A stretch of DNA of 64,000 nt from Halopolyspora algeriensis (GTDB lineage Bacteria; Actinomycetota; Actinomycetes; Mycobacteriales; Pseudonocardiaceae). Below are positions 10,384 to 20,872 of the stretch, piece by piece. Under the pieces are notes generated by a model. It had not been told where the DNA came from. It worked only from the letters and a program-made list of their open reading frames with translations, and made no database searches. Made by a program: the position numbers and the translations under genes. Location of the stretch: positions 96,565 to 160,564 of the forward strand of contig NZ_QPJC01000007.1 in assembly GCF_003337235.1 (NCBI RefSeq). The letters run 5' to 3'. The first letter of the stretch is position 1. Every line of letters begins with the position of its first letter.

Positions 10384-11157
10384 ATGAGCACCCTGGAACT
10401 CGAGGAACTCTCGGCCGGTTACCGGCGGCGCACCGTGGTGTCCGGAATCTCGGCACAGGTGGCCTCCGGCGGCTGGCTGGGTGTCATCGGACCGAACGGG
10501 TCCGGCAAATCCACTCTGCTCAAGGCCATGCTGGGGCTGGTACGTCACGAAGGCCGGGTCCTGGTCGACGGCCGTGCGGTCACGGGTCTGCGTCCCCGCG
10601 ACCGCGCCCGTGCCATCGGCTACGCTCCGCAGATCCCGCAACTGCCGGTCGGGCTGACGGTCACCGACTACGTGCTGCTGGGGCGCACTCCGCACCTGAG
10701 TCCGCTCGGACGGGAGGGAAGTGCCGACCTCGATACGGTCGGTGACGTGCTGCAGCGGCTCGATCTCTCGAAGTTCGCGAATCGGCCGCTGAGCACGCTG
10801 TCCGGCGGCGAGCGTCAGCGCACCGTGCTCGCACGAGCACTCGCGCAGCGTGCGGGTGTGCTCCTGCTCGACGAGCCGACGACAGGTCTGGACGTCGGTC
10901 ATGCGCAGGCCCTGCTGGACCTGGTGGACGAGTTGCGGGCGGAGCTGGGGACCACCGTGGTCACCACACTGCACGACCTGACTCTGGCGGGTCAGTACGC
11001 CGAGCGGTTGCTGCTGCTCGACCAGGGTCGTGTGGCGGCCGAAGGGCCCCCGGACGAGGTGCTCACCACGTCGGTACTCACCGAGCGCTACACCGCTCGC
11101 GTGGCGATCCTGCGCACCCCGGACGGATCCCCCGTCATCGCCCCGGTACGGGATTAG
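10384..11157 (+). CDS. btuD: Cobalamin ABC transporter ATPase
   Basis: This 257-residue nucleotide-binding subunit shows a Walker A motif GPNGSGKST (36-44), the signature LSGGERQR near residue 139, the Walker B segment LLLDEPTTGL near residue 160, and a switch histidine in TLHDLTL. It energises transport through BtuC. The ATG at 10384 has GAAGAAGG-like sequence ahead. It is the last gene of the riboswitch-led btuFCD operon and converges with lgt. Confidence 0.9.
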   Translation: MSTLELEELSAGYRRRTVVSGISAQVASGGWLGVIGPNGSGKSTLLKAMLGLVRHEGRVLVDGRAVTGLRPRDRARAIGYAPQIPQLPVGLTVTDYVLLGRTPHLSPLGREGSADLDTVGDVLQRLDLSKFANRPLSTLSGGERQRTVLARALAQRAGVLLLDEPTTGLDVGHAQALLDLVDELRAELGTTVVTTLHDLTLAGQYAERLLLLDQGRVAAEGPPDEVLTTSVLTERYTARVAILRTPDGSPVIAPVRD

Positions 11158-11254
11158 ACATCAATCGACAGAGCCTCGTTCAACGCCCCGCCCGGTTGCC
11201 TGTCCCATGGTTCGTGCCCAACGGTCCCGTGGCTTTCGGGGCGGAACAGGTCTA

Positions 11255-12310
11255 CTAGCTTTTCTCCCGGGACTCGGAGCCCGGTTCGGAATTCGAACCC
11301 GGATGCTCCCGGCCTTCGTCGTGCGCCTCCGGCTCACCCTCGGCTCCGGAATGCGTTGCCGCGTCCGTCCCGGCCTTTCCGTCCACTGACGCATCGTCGT
11401 CGTCCTCCGGCCGAGGCTTGCCCCGCAGCGCGGTGGGATCCTCCCGCTTGCCGCGCACGAGGACGAGGTACAGCACCGCCAGCGCGAAGATGACGATCGA
11501 GGTGTAGACGTTGATGCGCACGCCGAGGATTTCCGTGGCGGGATCCGTACGCAGCATTTCGATCCACACCCGTCCCGCGGTGTAGCCGGCGACGTAGAGC
11601 GCGAACACCCGACCGTGCCCCATGCGGAACCTGCGGTCGGCCCACACCAGCAGGACCACGACCAGAAGGTTCCACAGCAGTTCGTACAGGAACGTCGGAT
11701 GCACCACCGCGATCGGGGTGTGATCCACCGCGACACCGGTGACCGGGGCGAGCGCGCCGGTTTCGGGGTTCACCCGCTCGTAGATCTCCAGACCCCACGG
11801 CAGAGTGGTCGGGCCACCGTAGAGTTCCTGGTTGAACCAGTTTCCGAGCCGGCCGATCGCCTGGGCGAGGATGATGCCGGGAGCCACGGCATCGGCGAAG
11901 GCCGGAAGCGGTACTCCGTACCGGCGGCACCCGATCCAGGCTCCGACCGCGCCCAGCGCGACCGCACCCCAGATTCCCAGGCCGCCTTCCCACACCTTGA
12001 AGATGTCCAGCGGATTCTCACCGGGTCCGAAGTAGCGGTACCAGTCGGTGGCCACGTGATACAGCCGCCCGCCGACGAGCCCGAACGGCACGGCGAACAC
12101 GGCGATGTCGGTGACGGTGCCCTTGCGGCCACCGCGAGCCACCCACCGGCGGTCACCCCAGAGGATCGCCACCACGATCCCGGCGATGATGCACAGGGCG
12201 TAGGCACGGATGGGGATCGGCCCGAGGAACCAGACCCCGCGATCGGGACTGGGAATGTTGGCCAGGACGGCAGTCGCCGAAGTGGATACCGGGGCAGTCA
12301 CGGCCTCCAC
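11255..12310 (-). CDS. lgt: Prolipoprotein diacylglyceryl transferase
   Basis: Lgt transfers diacylglycerol from phosphatidylglycerol to the lipobox cysteine of prolipoproteins. This 351-residue membrane enzyme carries the signature [13 protein letters not shown] (153-165), followed by [12 protein letters not shown], and a C-terminal region with [16 protein letters not shown]. Residues after about 290 form an acidic, disordered tail, which is common in actinobacterial Lgt. The start is GTG at 12310. It is the last gene of the trp cluster, 136 bases after trpA, the same order as in M. tuberculosis. LspA, the next enzyme in the pathway, is encoded near 61 kb. Confidence 0.95.
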   Translation of the reverse strand: MEAVTAPVSTSATAVLANIPSPDRGVWFLGPIPIRAYALCIIAGIVVAILWGDRRWVARGGRKGTVTDIAVFAVPFGLVGGRLYHVATDWYRYFGPGENPLDIFKVWEGGLGIWGAVALGAVGAWIGCRRYGVPLPAFADAVAPGIILAQAIGRLGNWFNQELYGGPTTLPWGLEIYERVNPETGALAPVTGVAVDHTPIAVVHPTFLYELLWNLLVVVLLVWADRRFRMGHGRVFALYVAGYTAGRVWIEMLRTDPATEILGVRINVYTSIVIFALAVLYLVLVRGKREDPTALRGKPRPEDDDDASVDGKAGTDAATHSGAEGEPEAHDEGREHPGSNSEPGSESREKS

Positions 12311-12446
12311 GGTATCTGGCGACCCGGAGGACTCGACCGCCGCCTCGGCATGTACGGGGCACTCGAGCGCTCACCGGCCGAACACGGACCTTCCCGGATC
12401 CCCGTCCGAAGCACCCGACCTTCGGGCACCCCGGATTTCGAGGCCC

Positions 12447-13241
12447 TCAGCCTGCGCGAACGCCGCGCCCGAGGTCGGTGGCCAACTCTGCCACGCCCTC
12501 CGGGCCCTGTTGCTCGGCACGCGTGACGAACGCGGAGCCGACTATCACCCCATCGGCGAAGGAGGCGACCTCGGCGGCCTGCTCGGCCGAGCGCACGCCG
12601 AGCCCGACACCGATCGGCAGGTCGGTGTGCGCGCGGGTGCGCTCCACCAGCCCGGCTGCCGCCGCGCCGACGGAGTCACGCGCACCCGTCACGCCCATCA
12701 CCGAGGCGGCGTAGACGAAACCGGAGCTGGCCTTGGCGGTCAGGGCGAGGCGTTGTTCGGTGGACGAGGGCGCGACCAGGAAGATCCGGTCGAGCTCGTG
12801 CCTCTCGGTCGCAGCCAGCCACTCCTCGGCCTCCTCCGGAATGAGGTCCGGGGTGATCACGCCGAGCCCGCCCGCGGATCGCAGGTCGCGCGCGAACGCG
12901 TCCGGACCGTAGTGGTGCACGGGATTCCAGTAGGTCATGACCACGGGGTGCCCACCGGCCGAAGCGACCGAGGACACCACGTCGAACAGGTCACGGACAC
13001 GGAAACCGCTGCGCAGAGCCGTGCCACTGGCGGCCTGGATGGTGGGTCCGTCGAGGACCGGGTCCGAGTACGGAAGCCCCACCTCGACGATGTCGCAGCC
13101 GGGCCCCTCGCCGGTTCCCCGGACCATCGCGGTGAACAGCTCCCGCGAGCGGGGCAGGGTCGGGTATCCGGCGGGCAGGTACCCGAGGAGAGCGGCCCGA
13201 CCGGCCCGGGAGCAGGCCGTGAACACCTCGTGCAGACTCAC
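12447..13241 (-). CDS. trpA: Tryptophan synthase alpha subunit
   Basis: TrpA cleaves indole-3-glycerol phosphate to indole and glyceraldehyde 3-phosphate. The 264-residue TIM barrel has the catalytic pair E53 and D64 in [16 protein letters not shown], spaced as in the E. coli enzyme (49/60), and a phosphate-binding GVGLGVRS loop near the C-terminus. Its ATG overlaps the trpB stop by four bases, so the subunits are probably translationally coupled. Confidence 0.96.
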   Translation of the reverse strand: MSLHEVFTACSRAGRAALLGYLPAGYPTLPRSRELFTAMVRGTGEGPGCDIVEVGLPYSDPVLDGPTIQAASGTALRSGFRVRDLFDVVSSVASAGGHPVVMTYWNPVHHYGPDAFARDLRSAGGLGVITPDLIPEEAEEWLAATERHELDRIFLVAPSSTEQRLALTAKASSGFVYAASVMGVTGARDSVGAAAAGLVERTRAHTDLPIGVGLGVRSAEQAAEVASFADGVIVGSAFVTRAEQQGPEGVAELATDLGRGVRAG

Positions 13242-14521
13242 TGGCTCTCCTCCTGGTCGGCCTCGGGAACCAACCCGAAGTAGTTCGCCGCGGTGTCCAT
13301 GTCCTTGTCCCCGCGGCCCGACAGGTTGACCACGATGACGCCGTCCGGCCCCAGTTCACGGCCCAATCGCAGCGCACCGGCCAGTGCGTGGGCCGATTCG
13401 ATGGCCGGGATGATGCCCTCGGTCCGCGACAGGAGGCGGAACGCCTGCATGGCCTCGTCGTCGGTGACCGGCTGGTACTCGGCGCGCCCGGAGTCCTTGA
13501 GCCAGGAGTGCTCCGGCCCGACTCCCGGGTAGTCCAGCCCGGCCGAGATCGAGTACGCCTCGGCGATCTGCCCGTCCTCGTCCTGCAGCAGGTAGGACCG
13601 CGCACCGTGCAGCGTTCCCGGGGAGCCGTGCGTCAGAGTCGCGCAGTGCTCACCGCTGTCCACCCCGTGGCCCTCTGCCTCGAACCCGACGAGCCGGACG
13701 GGATCGTCGAGGAATCCGTGGAAGATCCCGATGGCGTTGGAACCGCCCCCGACGCAGGCGGCCACGGCATCGGGCAGCCGGCCGGTGAGTGCCAGCGCCT
13801 GCTCCCGAGCCTCCTCCCCGATCACCTTGTGGAGGTTGCGCACCAGCACCGGGAACGGGTGCCCTCCTGCCGCGGTGCCGAGCAGGTAGTGGGTGTGGTC
13901 GACATTGGTGACCCAGTCGCGCAGGGCCTCGTTGATCGCGTCCTTCAAGGTCGCCGACCCGGTGTCCACCGGGCGGACCTCGGCACCCAGCAGACGCATC
14001 CGCGCCACGTTGAGGGCCTGTCGCTTGGTGTCGACCTCGCCCATGTAGATGACGCAGTCCAGATCGAGCAATGCGCAGGCCGTCGCGGTGGCCACGCCGT
14101 GCTGCCCGGCACCGGTCTCGGCGATCACCCGGCTCTTGCCCATGCGCTTGACCAGCAACGCCTGCCCGAGCACGTTGTTGATCTTGTGCGAGCCGGTGTG
14201 GTTGAGGTCCTCGCGCTTGAGCAGGATCCGCGCGCCACCGGCATGCTCGGAGAAGCGCTCGGCCTCCGTCAGCAGGGACGGACGGCCCGCGTAGTCCCGC
14301 AGCAGACGCCCCAGCTCGTCGACGAACTCCGGGTCGCGCTGAGCCTTCTCGTACTCGGCGGCGAGTTCGTCCTGTGCGGCGATCAACGCCTCCGGCATGA
14401 ACCGCCCGCCGTAAGGACCGAAATGGCCGCGCTCGTCGGGATCGTGCCCCTCGGGAACAGCCTTGTCCCTGTGGTGAGCACGCGCGTTCTCGGTACCACT
14501 GACGTCGCGCACAGGTGCCAT
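13238..14521 (-). CDS. trpB: Tryptophan synthase beta subunit
   Basis: TrpB condenses indole with serine using pyridoxal phosphate. This 427-residue protein has the PLP lysine K113 in HTGSHKINN, the conserved [10 protein letters not shown] substrate loop and the phosphate-binding GGGSNAIG. A roughly 30-residue hydrophilic extension precedes [10 protein letters not shown], where family conservation begins. It sits between trpC (9 bases) and trpA (4-base overlap). Confidence 0.97.
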   Translation of the reverse strand: MAPVRDVSGTENARAHHRDKAVPEGHDPDERGHFGPYGGRFMPEALIAAQDELAAEYEKAQRDPEFVDELGRLLRDYAGRPSLLTEAERFSEHAGGARILLKREDLNHTGSHKINNVLGQALLVKRMGKSRVIAETGAGQHGVATATACALLDLDCVIYMGEVDTKRQALNVARMRLLGAEVRPVDTGSATLKDAINEALRDWVTNVDHTHYLLGTAAGGHPFPVLVRNLHKVIGEEAREQALALTGRLPDAVAACVGGGSNAIGIFHGFLDDPVRLVGFEAEGHGVDSGEHCATLTHGSPGTLHGARSYLLQDEDGQIAEAYSISAGLDYPGVGPEHSWLKDSGRAEYQPVTDDEAMQAFRLLSRTEGIIPAIESAHALAGALRLGRELGPDGVIVVNLSGRGDKDMDTAANYFGLVPEADQEESQ

Positions 14522-14530
14522 CGAAGTCTC

Positions 14531-15343
14531 CTATCCCCGGCTGGACCGCGGGCATGCAGGGTGGGACCCGGCCGTGACCAACTGGGTCAGCGCAGTACGC
14601 GGATTGTCACTGGTCACAAGCCCTTCCCCGACGAGTACGGCGTCGGCGCCGGAACCGGCGTAGGCCATCAGGTCGCTCGGGCCGCGCACCCCGGACTCGG
14701 CGATCTTGAGCACCTCCGGGGGCAGCCCGGGCGCGATCCGGCCGAAGACCTCCCGGTCCACTTCCAGTGTATGCAGGTTCCGCGCGTTGATACCGATGAT
14801 CTTGCCACCGGCCGCCAGCGCCCGATCGGCCTCCTCGGCGGTGTGCACTTCCATCAGCGCCATCATGCCGAGCGACTCCACCCGGTCGAGCAGAGCTTCC
14901 AGTGCATTCTGCTCGAGTGCGGCCACGATCAGCAGCACCATGTCCGCACCGTGGGCACGTGCCTCGTGCACCTGGTACGGGCTGACGATGAAGTCCTTGC
15001 GCAGCAGAGGCGTGTTCACCCTGGCCCGGACACGGTCGAAATCGGCCAGCGACCCCCCGAACCGGCGCTGCTCGGTGAGGACACTGATCACCCGTGCCCC
15101 CGCCTCGGTGTAGTCGGCGGCCAGGTCCTCGGGCTCGCCGATCCCCGCCAGCTCGCCCTTGGAGGGGCTGCGCCGCTTGACCTCGGCGATCACTCCCACG
15201 CCGGGCTGCTGCAGAGCGCCCCAGACGTCCCGGGGCGGTGGCGCGGCCGCGGACCGCTGCTTGATCTCCTCGAACGGGACCGCGGTCTCGCGGACCGCCA
15301 TGTCCGCACGGACATCCTCGATGATGGTGTCCAGCACGCTCAC
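14531..15343 (-). CDS. trpC: Indole-3-glycerol phosphate synthase
   Basis: TrpC closes the indole ring of carboxyphenylaminodeoxyribulose phosphate. The 270-residue barrel shows the active-site lysine in [11 protein letters not shown] near residue 55, [12 protein letters not shown] with the second lysine, and GINARNL. The start is GTG at 15343, and it overlaps the stop codon of a 27-codon frame just upstream. No trpF or trpD is in the operon; PriA is expected to supply the TrpF step. Confidence 0.96.
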   Translation of the reverse strand: MSVLDTIIEDVRADMAVRETAVPFEEIKQRSAAAPPPRDVWGALQQPGVGVIAEVKRRSPSKGELAGIGEPEDLAADYTEAGARVISVLTEQRRFGGSLADFDRVRARVNTPLLRKDFIVSPYQVHEARAHGADMVLLIVAALEQNALEALLDRVESLGMMALMEVHTAEEADRALAAGGKIIGINARNLHTLEVDREVFGRIAPGLPPEVLKIAESGVRGPSDLMAYAGSGADAVLVGEGLVTSDNPRTALTQLVTAGSHPACPRSSRG

Positions 15344-15423
15344 GCGAGCACCTCACCTTGCGCTGGCCTGGCACTCGTTCGCAAGTCGTTGTGTGCGCAG
15401 ATGCATTCCTTGCGCTCGATCAC
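15340..15423 (-). CDS. Small 27-residue ORF coupled to trpC
   Basis: A GTG at 15423 preceded by GGGGAAGGGGAG opens a 27-codon frame whose TGA overlaps the trpC GTG (GTGA). The peptide contains a CIC motif and no tryptophan, so it is not a classic attenuation leader. The good ribosome-binding site and the exact overlap suggest it is translated and couples trpC translation to upstream ribosomes. It is too short for homology to be judged; coding status is uncertain. Confidence 0.4.
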   Translation of the reverse strand: MIERKECICAHNDLRTSARPAQGEVLA

Positions 15424-15618
15424 GACACTCCCCTTCCCCGCCGTGCCGGTCGCGTCATTGATGCTAAACCCGTGCGGTGCCTCGCCCGTCCAAGGGGTCG
15501 GGCGGAATGTCCCAGCGCAGCAAGGACCTTCGTCCCTGGCGCCCGAGAGCCCGGATGTGGTGGTGCCTGTTCCGGCAACGCCGGGTGAGGCTTGTCCGGC
15601 CCGGACGGCCCCGCCTCT

Positions 15619-16248
15619 TCAGGAATGGCGATCACCATCCCCGGGCGGATCGGTGGGGTCCTCTCCCGCATCGAGCGCCTCCCACAGCCGCCGGTCCGGG
15701 TCCCGGGATTCCCGCTTCGCCGTGGCCGGGGCGGAGTACTTCGCTCCCATCGCGGGCATGGACCGAGCACGCACCACGATGAGCAGGCCGGCCGCGAGCA
15801 GCAACACCGCACCGAGCGTCGTCAGCAGTGCCCCCGCCGGATTCGTCGACACGACGTCCACCGGAGTGCTTCCGGGCGGCAACTCCGCCGCGGCGGCAAG
15901 CGGCGGCGGACCCGTTGCCCACTCGGCCACCCGCCACCCGAGCAGACCTGCCTCGGCCATCATCAGCAGGCCGATGATGCGCCGCAGCCACCCACCGGTG
16001 GCCAGCAGGGCGGCGACCCCGGCCAGGGTGGCCAGCGCGAGCGGCACGAGCTCCGGACGCACCATGGCCCCGCTGACCGCCGCGGTTTTCTCACCGGAAA
16101 AGCGGGTCGAATAGCGCTGGCTTCCCCAGGTCAGGGCACTCGCGCCCCACAGCGCCGCAGCAGCGGCCAACATCAGCAGCACCACGACCGAAAGCAGGCG
16201 GCGCGGATTCGGTGGCCGTGGCGCCTCGGATTCCCGCTCGTCGGTCAC
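15619..16248 (-). CDS. Trp operon membrane protein (Trp_oprn_chp family)
   Basis: This 209-residue protein has four hydrophobic segments at about 18-40, 70-95, 100-115 and 145-168, and a hydrophilic C-terminal tail. It matches in position and architecture the actinobacterial trp-associated membrane protein found between trpE and trpC (Rv1610-like). I chose the GTG at 16248, which overlaps the trpE stop codon in a GTGA junction; the longer open frame is antisense-like trpE sequence. Its biochemical role is not established in any family I know. Position suggests an accessory or transport role in tryptophan metabolism. Confidence 0.8.
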   Translation of the reverse strand: MTDERESEAPRPPNPRRLLSVVVLLMLAAAAALWGASALTWGSQRYSTRFSGEKTAAVSGAMVRPELVPLALATLAGVAALLATGGWLRRIIGLLMMAEAGLLGWRVAEWATGPPPLAAAAELPPGSTPVDVVSTNPAGALLTTLGAVLLLAAGLLIVVRARSMPAMGAKYSAPATAKRESRDPDRRLWEALDAGEDPTDPPGDGDRHS

Positions 16249-17882
16249 GACACTGCACCATCCGTGGCCGACCGCATGCGCTCGCGATCCGGCTCGGCCG
16301 TCCCGGCCTCCGGTGCGGCCTCCTCGAGCGGGACGCTCGCCGATCGCCGCCCGGCCGGCTGCCGCAGGGTCTGGGCGGTGGCCACCGCATTGAGCACCGC
16401 CCTGGCCTTGTTCAGGCACTCCTGATCCTCGGCGACCGGGTCGGAGTCGGCGACGATGCCGCCCCCCGCCTGCACGTAGGCAGTACCGTCGCGCACCAGC
16501 GCCGTGCGGATCGCGATGGCGGTATCGGCGTCACCCGCGAAATCGAGGTAGCCCACCACACCGCCGTACTGCGCTCGCCGAGTGGGTTCGAGCTCCTCGA
16601 TCAGTTCCAGCGCACGAGGTTTCGGGGCGCCGGACAGCGTTCCCGCGGGAAAGCACGCCGCGATGGCGTCGAACGCATTGCGGTCCTCCGCCAGCTTTCC
16701 GGACACGGTGGAGACGATGTGCATGACGTGGCTGTAGCGCTCGATCCGGAAGAAGTCCACCGGATGCACCGAACCCGGGCGGCAGACCCGTCCCAGATCG
16801 TTGCGCCCGAGATCGACGAGCATCAGATGCTCGGCGCGTTCCTTCTCGTCGCTGATGAGCTCCTTCTCCAGCAACGCGTCCTCGTCGGAGTCGGCACCAC
16901 GCCAGCGCGTGCCCGCGATGGGGTGCGTGGTGGCCTGCCCGTCACGAACGGTCACCAGTGATTCCGGGCTGGATCCGACGATGTCGAAGTCGGCGCCCCC
17001 CTCGGGATCCTCCAGCCGCAGCAAGTACATGTAGGGACTGGGGTTGGTGGTCCGCAACACCCGGTAGGTGTCCAGGGAATCGGCATCGGTGGACATCTCG
17101 AATCGCTGCGAGACCACGACCTGGAAGGCTTCTCCCGACCGGATGGCCTCCTTGGCCCGGTTCACGGCCTCGTGATGCTCCTCGGGCTGACGCCTGCGGG
17201 TGAAGCGCGCCTCCGGACGGGAGAAAGCCGCCACGGTGGGTTCCGCGGGTGTGCAGAGCTGCTCGGTCATCTCGTCGAGGCGGCGCACCGCGTCGTCGTA
17301 GGCGAGATCGACACGTTCCGGGCTGTCGTCCCAGTTGACGGCGTTGGCGATCAACGTGATGGTGCCCTCGTGGTGGTCCAGCGCGGCCAGGTCGGTGGCC
17401 AGCAGCATCACCATCTCGGGAATCCGCAGGTCGTCCTCGGTCGATTCGGGCAGCCGCTCCAGGCGGCGCACGACGTCGTAACCGAGATAGCCGACCATGC
17501 CCCCGGTCAGCGGAGGAAGTCCCGGCAACGGATCCGTGCGCAGGAGCCGAACGGTTTCGCGCAGGGCTTCCAACGGATCGCCGCCTTCGGGCAGCCCGAC
17601 CGGCGGGGTACCCGTCCAGTACGCCTGCCCGTCCCGCACGGTCAGCGCCGCCGCACTCCGCGCGCCGACGAACGACCAGCGCGACCACGAGCGGCCGTTC
17701 TCGGCGGATTCGAACAGGAACGTGCCTGCACGCTGCCCCGCAAGCTTGCGATACACGCCGAGCGGGGTTTCGTCGTCCGCGAGCAACCGCCGCACGACCG
17801 GAATCACCCGGCGCCCCGCCGCGAGCTCACGGAACTCGGCACGAGACGGGGTGATGCTGCCGATGTCACCGTCGCCGACCAT
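16245..17882 (-). CDS. trpE: Anthranilate synthase component I
   Basis: TrpE makes anthranilate from chorismate with ammonia from a TrpG partner not encoded here. The 545-residue protein has the chorismate-binding core in its C-terminal half: [34 protein letters not shown] and [11 protein letters not shown]. The N-terminal feedback region reads [12 protein letters not shown], so the usual LLES motif is LFES, one conserved leucine being phenylalanine. About 35 C-terminal residues are hydrophilic and probably disordered. It is the first gene of the trp operon, divergent from a TetR gene. Confidence 0.95.
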   Translation of the reverse strand: MVGDGDIGSITPSRAEFRELAAGRRVIPVVRRLLADDETPLGVYRKLAGQRAGTFLFESAENGRSWSRWSFVGARSAAALTVRDGQAYWTGTPPVGLPEGGDPLEALRETVRLLRTDPLPGLPPLTGGMVGYLGYDVVRRLERLPESTEDDLRIPEMVMLLATDLAALDHHEGTITLIANAVNWDDSPERVDLAYDDAVRRLDEMTEQLCTPAEPTVAAFSRPEARFTRRRQPEEHHEAVNRAKEAIRSGEAFQVVVSQRFEMSTDADSLDTYRVLRTTNPSPYMYLLRLEDPEGGADFDIVGSSPESLVTVRDGQATTHPIAGTRWRGADSDEDALLEKELISDEKERAEHLMLVDLGRNDLGRVCRPGSVHPVDFFRIERYSHVMHIVSTVSGKLAEDRNAFDAIAACFPAGTLSGAPKPRALELIEELEPTRRAQYGGVVGYLDFAGDADTAIAIRTALVRDGTAYVQAGGGIVADSDPVAEDQECLNKARAVLNAVATAQTLRQPAGRRSASVPLEEAAPEAGTAEPDRERMRSATDGAVS

Positions 17883-18023
17883 GCCGTCATTGTGCCGGGT
17901 GGCTCCGAACGGCTACTCGCCACCTCGACGCACGGTTCCGGAAGAACGTGACGAAAGGGCTGCCGAGCAGTCGAGCACAAGCCCACCGCAGCGGCGCAAG
18001 CGCCCTCTCGGAACTGCTCATCC

Positions 18024-18035
18024 CGGGTATACCCG
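18024..18035. promoter_or_regulatory. 12-bp perfect palindrome between trpE and a TetR gene
   Basis: CGGGTATACCCG is perfectly symmetrical and lies 38 bases before the TetR start and 141 bases before trpE. The TATACC within it could also be part of a -10 element. A TetR operator is plausible by position; this is inference only. Confidence 0.35.
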
Positions 18036-18073
18036 CTTTGCCTCCCGCCGACTCCGGCGGCGAGGATGGCCGG

Positions 18074-18712
18074 GTGAGCAGCGACACCGATCGGGACGAT
18101 CACTCGCGCGCCTCCCGCCGCCGGGGGCGGCGGCCCGGGGGTGCCGACACCCGTGCAGCGCTCCTGGAGGCAGCGCGGGAGATGTTCATCGAGCAGGGCT
18201 ACGACGGTGCCACGGTACGGGCGATCGCGATGCGGGCGGGCGTCGACCCGGCCATGGTCAATCACTGGTTCGGCGGCAAGGAGAGCCTGTTCACCGCCTC
18301 GGTGTCCATCCCGATCAGCCCGAGCGAGCTGATCCCGCACTTCCTGGAGGGAGGACGGGAAGGGATCGCCGAACGCATGGTGCGCACGTTCCTGGCGACC
18401 TGGGATGCCCGCGAAGGTGGCGAGTTCATGGCGCTGGTGCGCAGTATCGCCGGCCACGAGACGGCGGCACGGATGCTGCGCGAGTTCATCACCACCGTGC
18501 TCTTCGGCAGGCTGGTCCGGGCACTGGACATGGACCGACCCGAGCTGCGCGCGGCCCTGTGCGGTACGCAGATCGTCGGGCTGGGCATGATGCGCTACGT
18601 CGTGGAGCTCGAACCGCTGGCTTCGGCCGATCACGACACCGTCACCAATGCCGTGGCCCCCAATCTGCAGCGCTACCTCACCGGCGAGCTGTCCGGCACC
18701 GGCTCTTCCTGA
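18074..18712 (+). CDS. TetR-family transcriptional regulator
   Basis: This 212-residue protein has an N-terminal TetR helix-turn-helix: ALLEAAREMFIEQGYDGATVRAIAMRAGVDPAMVNHWFGGKE at about 28-70. The C-terminal domain is helical and of the TetR_C type with no clear ligand signature. I chose the GTG at 18074, preceded by GAGGA, rather than the ATG 126 bases upstream, because the DNA-binding domain begins soon after and family length fits. It diverges from trpE but need not regulate it; no other target is adjacent. A basic stretch RRRGRRPGG precedes the domain. Confidence 0.88.
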   Translation: MSSDTDRDDHSRASRRRGRRPGGADTRAALLEAAREMFIEQGYDGATVRAIAMRAGVDPAMVNHWFGGKESLFTASVSIPISPSELIPHFLEGGREGIAERMVRTFLATWDAREGGEFMALVRSIAGHETAARMLREFITTVLFGRLVRALDMDRPELRAALCGTQIVGLGMMRYVVELEPLASADHDTVTNAVAPNLQRYLTGELSGTGSS

Positions 18713-18736
18713 GGTCTCGACCTCGATGCCGGGCAT

Positions 18737-18755
18737 TTCCGCCCGAGGGGCGGAA
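18737..18755. terminator. Hairpin terminator between TetR gene and hisI
   Basis: TTCCGCCC at 18737-18744 and GGGCGGAA at 18748-18755 form a perfect 8-bp stem with a three-base loop. It sits between convergent genes, 25 bases after the TetR stop and 2 bases after the hisI stop, and can act in both directions. There is no long U tract, which is usual in actinobacteria. Confidence 0.65.
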
Positions 18756-18757
18756 TC

Positions 18758-19141
18758 TCACGCAGTCGGCGGGCCCGCCTCCGCCAGGAGCACATCGGCG
18801 TCGAAGCAGGTGGCCTCACCGGTGTGGCAGGCCGCACCCACCTGATCGACCACGAGCAGCACGGTGTCGCCGTCGCAGTCCAGGCGGACCTCATGCACAT
18901 ACTGGGTGTGGCCGGAGGTTTCCCCCTTGACCCAGCGCTGTGCGCGGCTGCGCGAGTAGTAGGTGGCCCGGCGGGTGGTCAGCGTCCGCTGCAGCGCTCC
19001 ATCGTCCATCCACGCCATCATCAGCACCTCGCCGGTGCCGCGCTGCTGGGCGACGGCGGCGACGAGCCCGTCGGCGTTGCGCTTGAGCCGGGAGGCGATC
19101 GCCGGATCCAGCTCGGTGGTGGCTGTTTCCTCCTCGCTCAC
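18758..19141 (-). CDS. hisI: Phosphoribosyl-AMP cyclohydrolase
   Basis: HisI opens the purine ring of phosphoribosyl-AMP in histidine synthesis. This 127-residue single-domain form has VLMMAWMDD near residue 40, the [18 protein letters not shown] segment and the zinc cysteines in [10 protein letters not shown]. The start is GTG at 19141, overlapping the hisF stop codon. The separate HisE pyrophosphohydrolase is not in this window. Confidence 0.95.
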   Translation of the reverse strand: MSEEETATTELDPAIASRLKRNADGLVAAVAQQRGTGEVLMMAWMDDGALQRTLTTRRATYYSRSRAQRWVKGETSGHTQYVHEVRLDCDGDTVLLVVDQVGAACHTGEATCFDADVLLAEAGPPTA

Positions 19142-19911
19142 CGGACCGTGATCCCTTCCGCGCGCATCGCTTCCTTGACCTCGTCGACACGGAGTTGTCC
19201 GAAGTGGAACACGCTGGCGGCCAGGACCGCGTCGGCACCGGCATGCACCGCGGGTGCGAAGTGCTCGACCGCACCCGCGCCCCCGCTGGCGATCAACGGG
19301 ACCTGTACCGCGGCACGTACGGCACGGAGCATCTCCAGATCGAAGCCTGCCTTCGTGCCGTCGGCGTCCATCGAGTTCAACAGGATCTCGCCGACGCCCA
19401 GCTCCTCGCCGCGCTGCGCCCACTCCACGGCACAGATACCCGTGCCCTGGCGACCACCGTGCGTGGTGACCTCGAATCCCGAGGGGGTGGGTGTTCCTCC
19501 CTCCGGTACCCGGCGGGCATCCACCGACAGCACGACGCACTGCGCACCGAACCGCTGCGAGGACTCGCGGAGCAGTTCGGGACGGGCGATCGCGGCGGTG
19601 TTCAGGCTCACCTTGTCCGCGCCCGCGCGCAGCAGCCGGTCGATGTCGTCGGGACTGCGGACACCGCCCCCGACGGTCAGCGGGATGAACACCTGCTCCG
19701 CCGTGCGGCGCACCACGTCGTAGGTGGTCTCACGGTCGGCCGAGGAGGCCGTGACGTCGAGGAACGTCAGTTCGTCGGCGCCCTCGGCGTTGTAGACCTC
19801 GGCCAGCTCGACGGGATCGCCGGCATCCACCAGGTTGGTGAAGTTGACGCCCTTGACAACTCTGCCCGCGTCCACGTCCAGGCAGGGGATCACACGCACC
19901 GCGACGGCCAT
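19138..19911 (-). CDS. hisF: Imidazole glycerol phosphate synthase cyclase subunit
   Basis: HisF joins ammonia from HisH to PRFAR, giving IGP and AICAR. The 257-residue half-barrel repeat protein has catalytic D12 in [14 protein letters not shown] and the second aspartate in LSVDARR near residue 130, with phosphate-binding GGGV and SGGAG loops. It is coupled to hisI by a GTGA overlap. A 204-base non-coding gap separates it from hisA; M. tuberculosis carries impA there. Confidence 0.96.
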   Translation of the reverse strand: MAVAVRVIPCLDVDAGRVVKGVNFTNLVDAGDPVELAEVYNAEGADELTFLDVTASSADRETTYDVVRRTAEQVFIPLTVGGGVRSPDDIDRLLRAGADKVSLNTAAIARPELLRESSQRFGAQCVVLSVDARRVPEGGTPTPSGFEVTTHGGRQGTGICAVEWAQRGEELGVGEILLNSMDADGTKAGFDLEMLRAVRAAVQVPLIASGGAGAVEHFAPAVHAGADAVLAASVFHFGQLRVDEVKEAMRAEGITVR

Positions 19912-20084
19912 ACCGCCAGCATACGGAGCCGCTGGGAAGGCCCCTCAGCCGCCCGCCGCGACGAGCCCGCGAAGCCGACAGGAATCGGTGCAGAGGCATG
20001 GTCCCGAGTTCGACCGCGGAGGCCGACCCTGCGGATGGACACCGACTCCAGCCCGTCGCTGTCGGCGCTGACCGCCGCGGCCGC

Positions 20085-20116
20085 GAGGCGGTGAGGCGGT
20101 GAGGCGGTGAGGCCGT
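20085..20116. repeat. 8-bp tandem repeat at the end of hisA
   Basis: GAGGCGGT is repeated three times exactly (20085-20108), followed by a fourth copy with one change (GAGGCCGT). The last unit runs into the hisA stop codon. Such a tract can change length by slippage; here that would alter only the hisF-hisA spacer or the last codons of hisA. Confidence 0.85.
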
Positions 20117-20847
20117 CAGCGAACGGCGGCCAAGGCCTCTTCGAGGGTGAAGTTGCCCGCGTAGAGGGCCTTGCCCACGATCGAACCCTCCACGCCGAGC
20201 GGCGCCAGCTTCGACAGCGCGACGAGGTCATCCACAGTGGAGACACCGCCGGAGGCGACGACGGCGGCATCGGTGCGCGAGCACACCTCGCTCAACAGGG
20301 CCGTGTTCGGCCCCTGCAGGGTGCCGTCCTTGCTGACGTCGGTGACCACGTAGCGGCGGCACCCGGCGCTGTCCAGTCGCTCCAGGACTTCCCAGAGGTC
20401 CCCGCCGTCACGGGTCCAGCCCCGGGCGGCCAGCCGATGCCCCTGCTCGGTGATCCGCACGTCCAGACCGACCGCGACCCGCTCGCCGTGTTCGCCGACG
20501 ACCCGAGCGGTCCACTCCGGGTCCTCCAGCGCGGCCGTACCGAGATTGACCCGAGCACACCCCGTGTCCAGGGCGGCCTTCAACGAGGCGTCGTCACGGA
20601 TCCCGCCGGAGAGTTCGACGTTCACATCGAGCTGCTTCACCACGTTCGCGAGCAGCTCCCGGTTGGAACCACGGCCGAAGGCCGCATCCAGATCCACGAG
20701 ATGGATCCACTCCGCCCCCGCACGTTGCCACGCCAGCGCGGCTTCCGATGGGTCGCCGTACGAGGTTTCGGTTCCGGCCTCGCCTTGCACGAGCCGGACC
20801 GCCTGACCGTCGGCCACGTCCACAGCGGGGAGCAGAGTAAAAGTCAC
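20116..20847 (-). CDS. priA: PriA: bifunctional HisA/TrpF isomerase
   Basis: This 243-residue barrel isomerises ProFAR to PRFAR. Catalytic aspartates are D10 in PAVDVADG, a second in VGLDVR near residue 130, and TDVSKDGT near 170. In actinobacteria this protein (PriA) also performs the phosphoribosylanthranilate isomerase step of tryptophan synthesis. The absence of trpF from the adjacent trp operon supports the dual role here. The gene lies between a small membrane protein gene and hisF. Confidence 0.9.
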   Translation of the reverse strand: MTFTLLPAVDVADGQAVRLVQGEAGTETSYGDPSEAALAWQRAGAEWIHLVDLDAAFGRGSNRELLANVVKQLDVNVELSGGIRDDASLKAALDTGCARVNLGTAALEDPEWTARVVGEHGERVAVGLDVRITEQGHRLAARGWTRDGGDLWEVLERLDSAGCRRYVVTDVSKDGTLQGPNTALLSEVCSRTDAAVVASGGVSTVDDLVALSKLAPLGVEGSIVGKALYAGNFTLEEALAAVR

Positions 20848-20872
20848 GCCCCAACTCTACGACGCGGCGTTT

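Noticed and set aside
17887..18021. 44-codon frame before trpE with two tryptophans, as an attenuation leader
   Set aside because: The tryptophans are far apart, no terminator/antiterminator pair follows, and actinobacterial trp leaders known to me have consecutive Trp codons.
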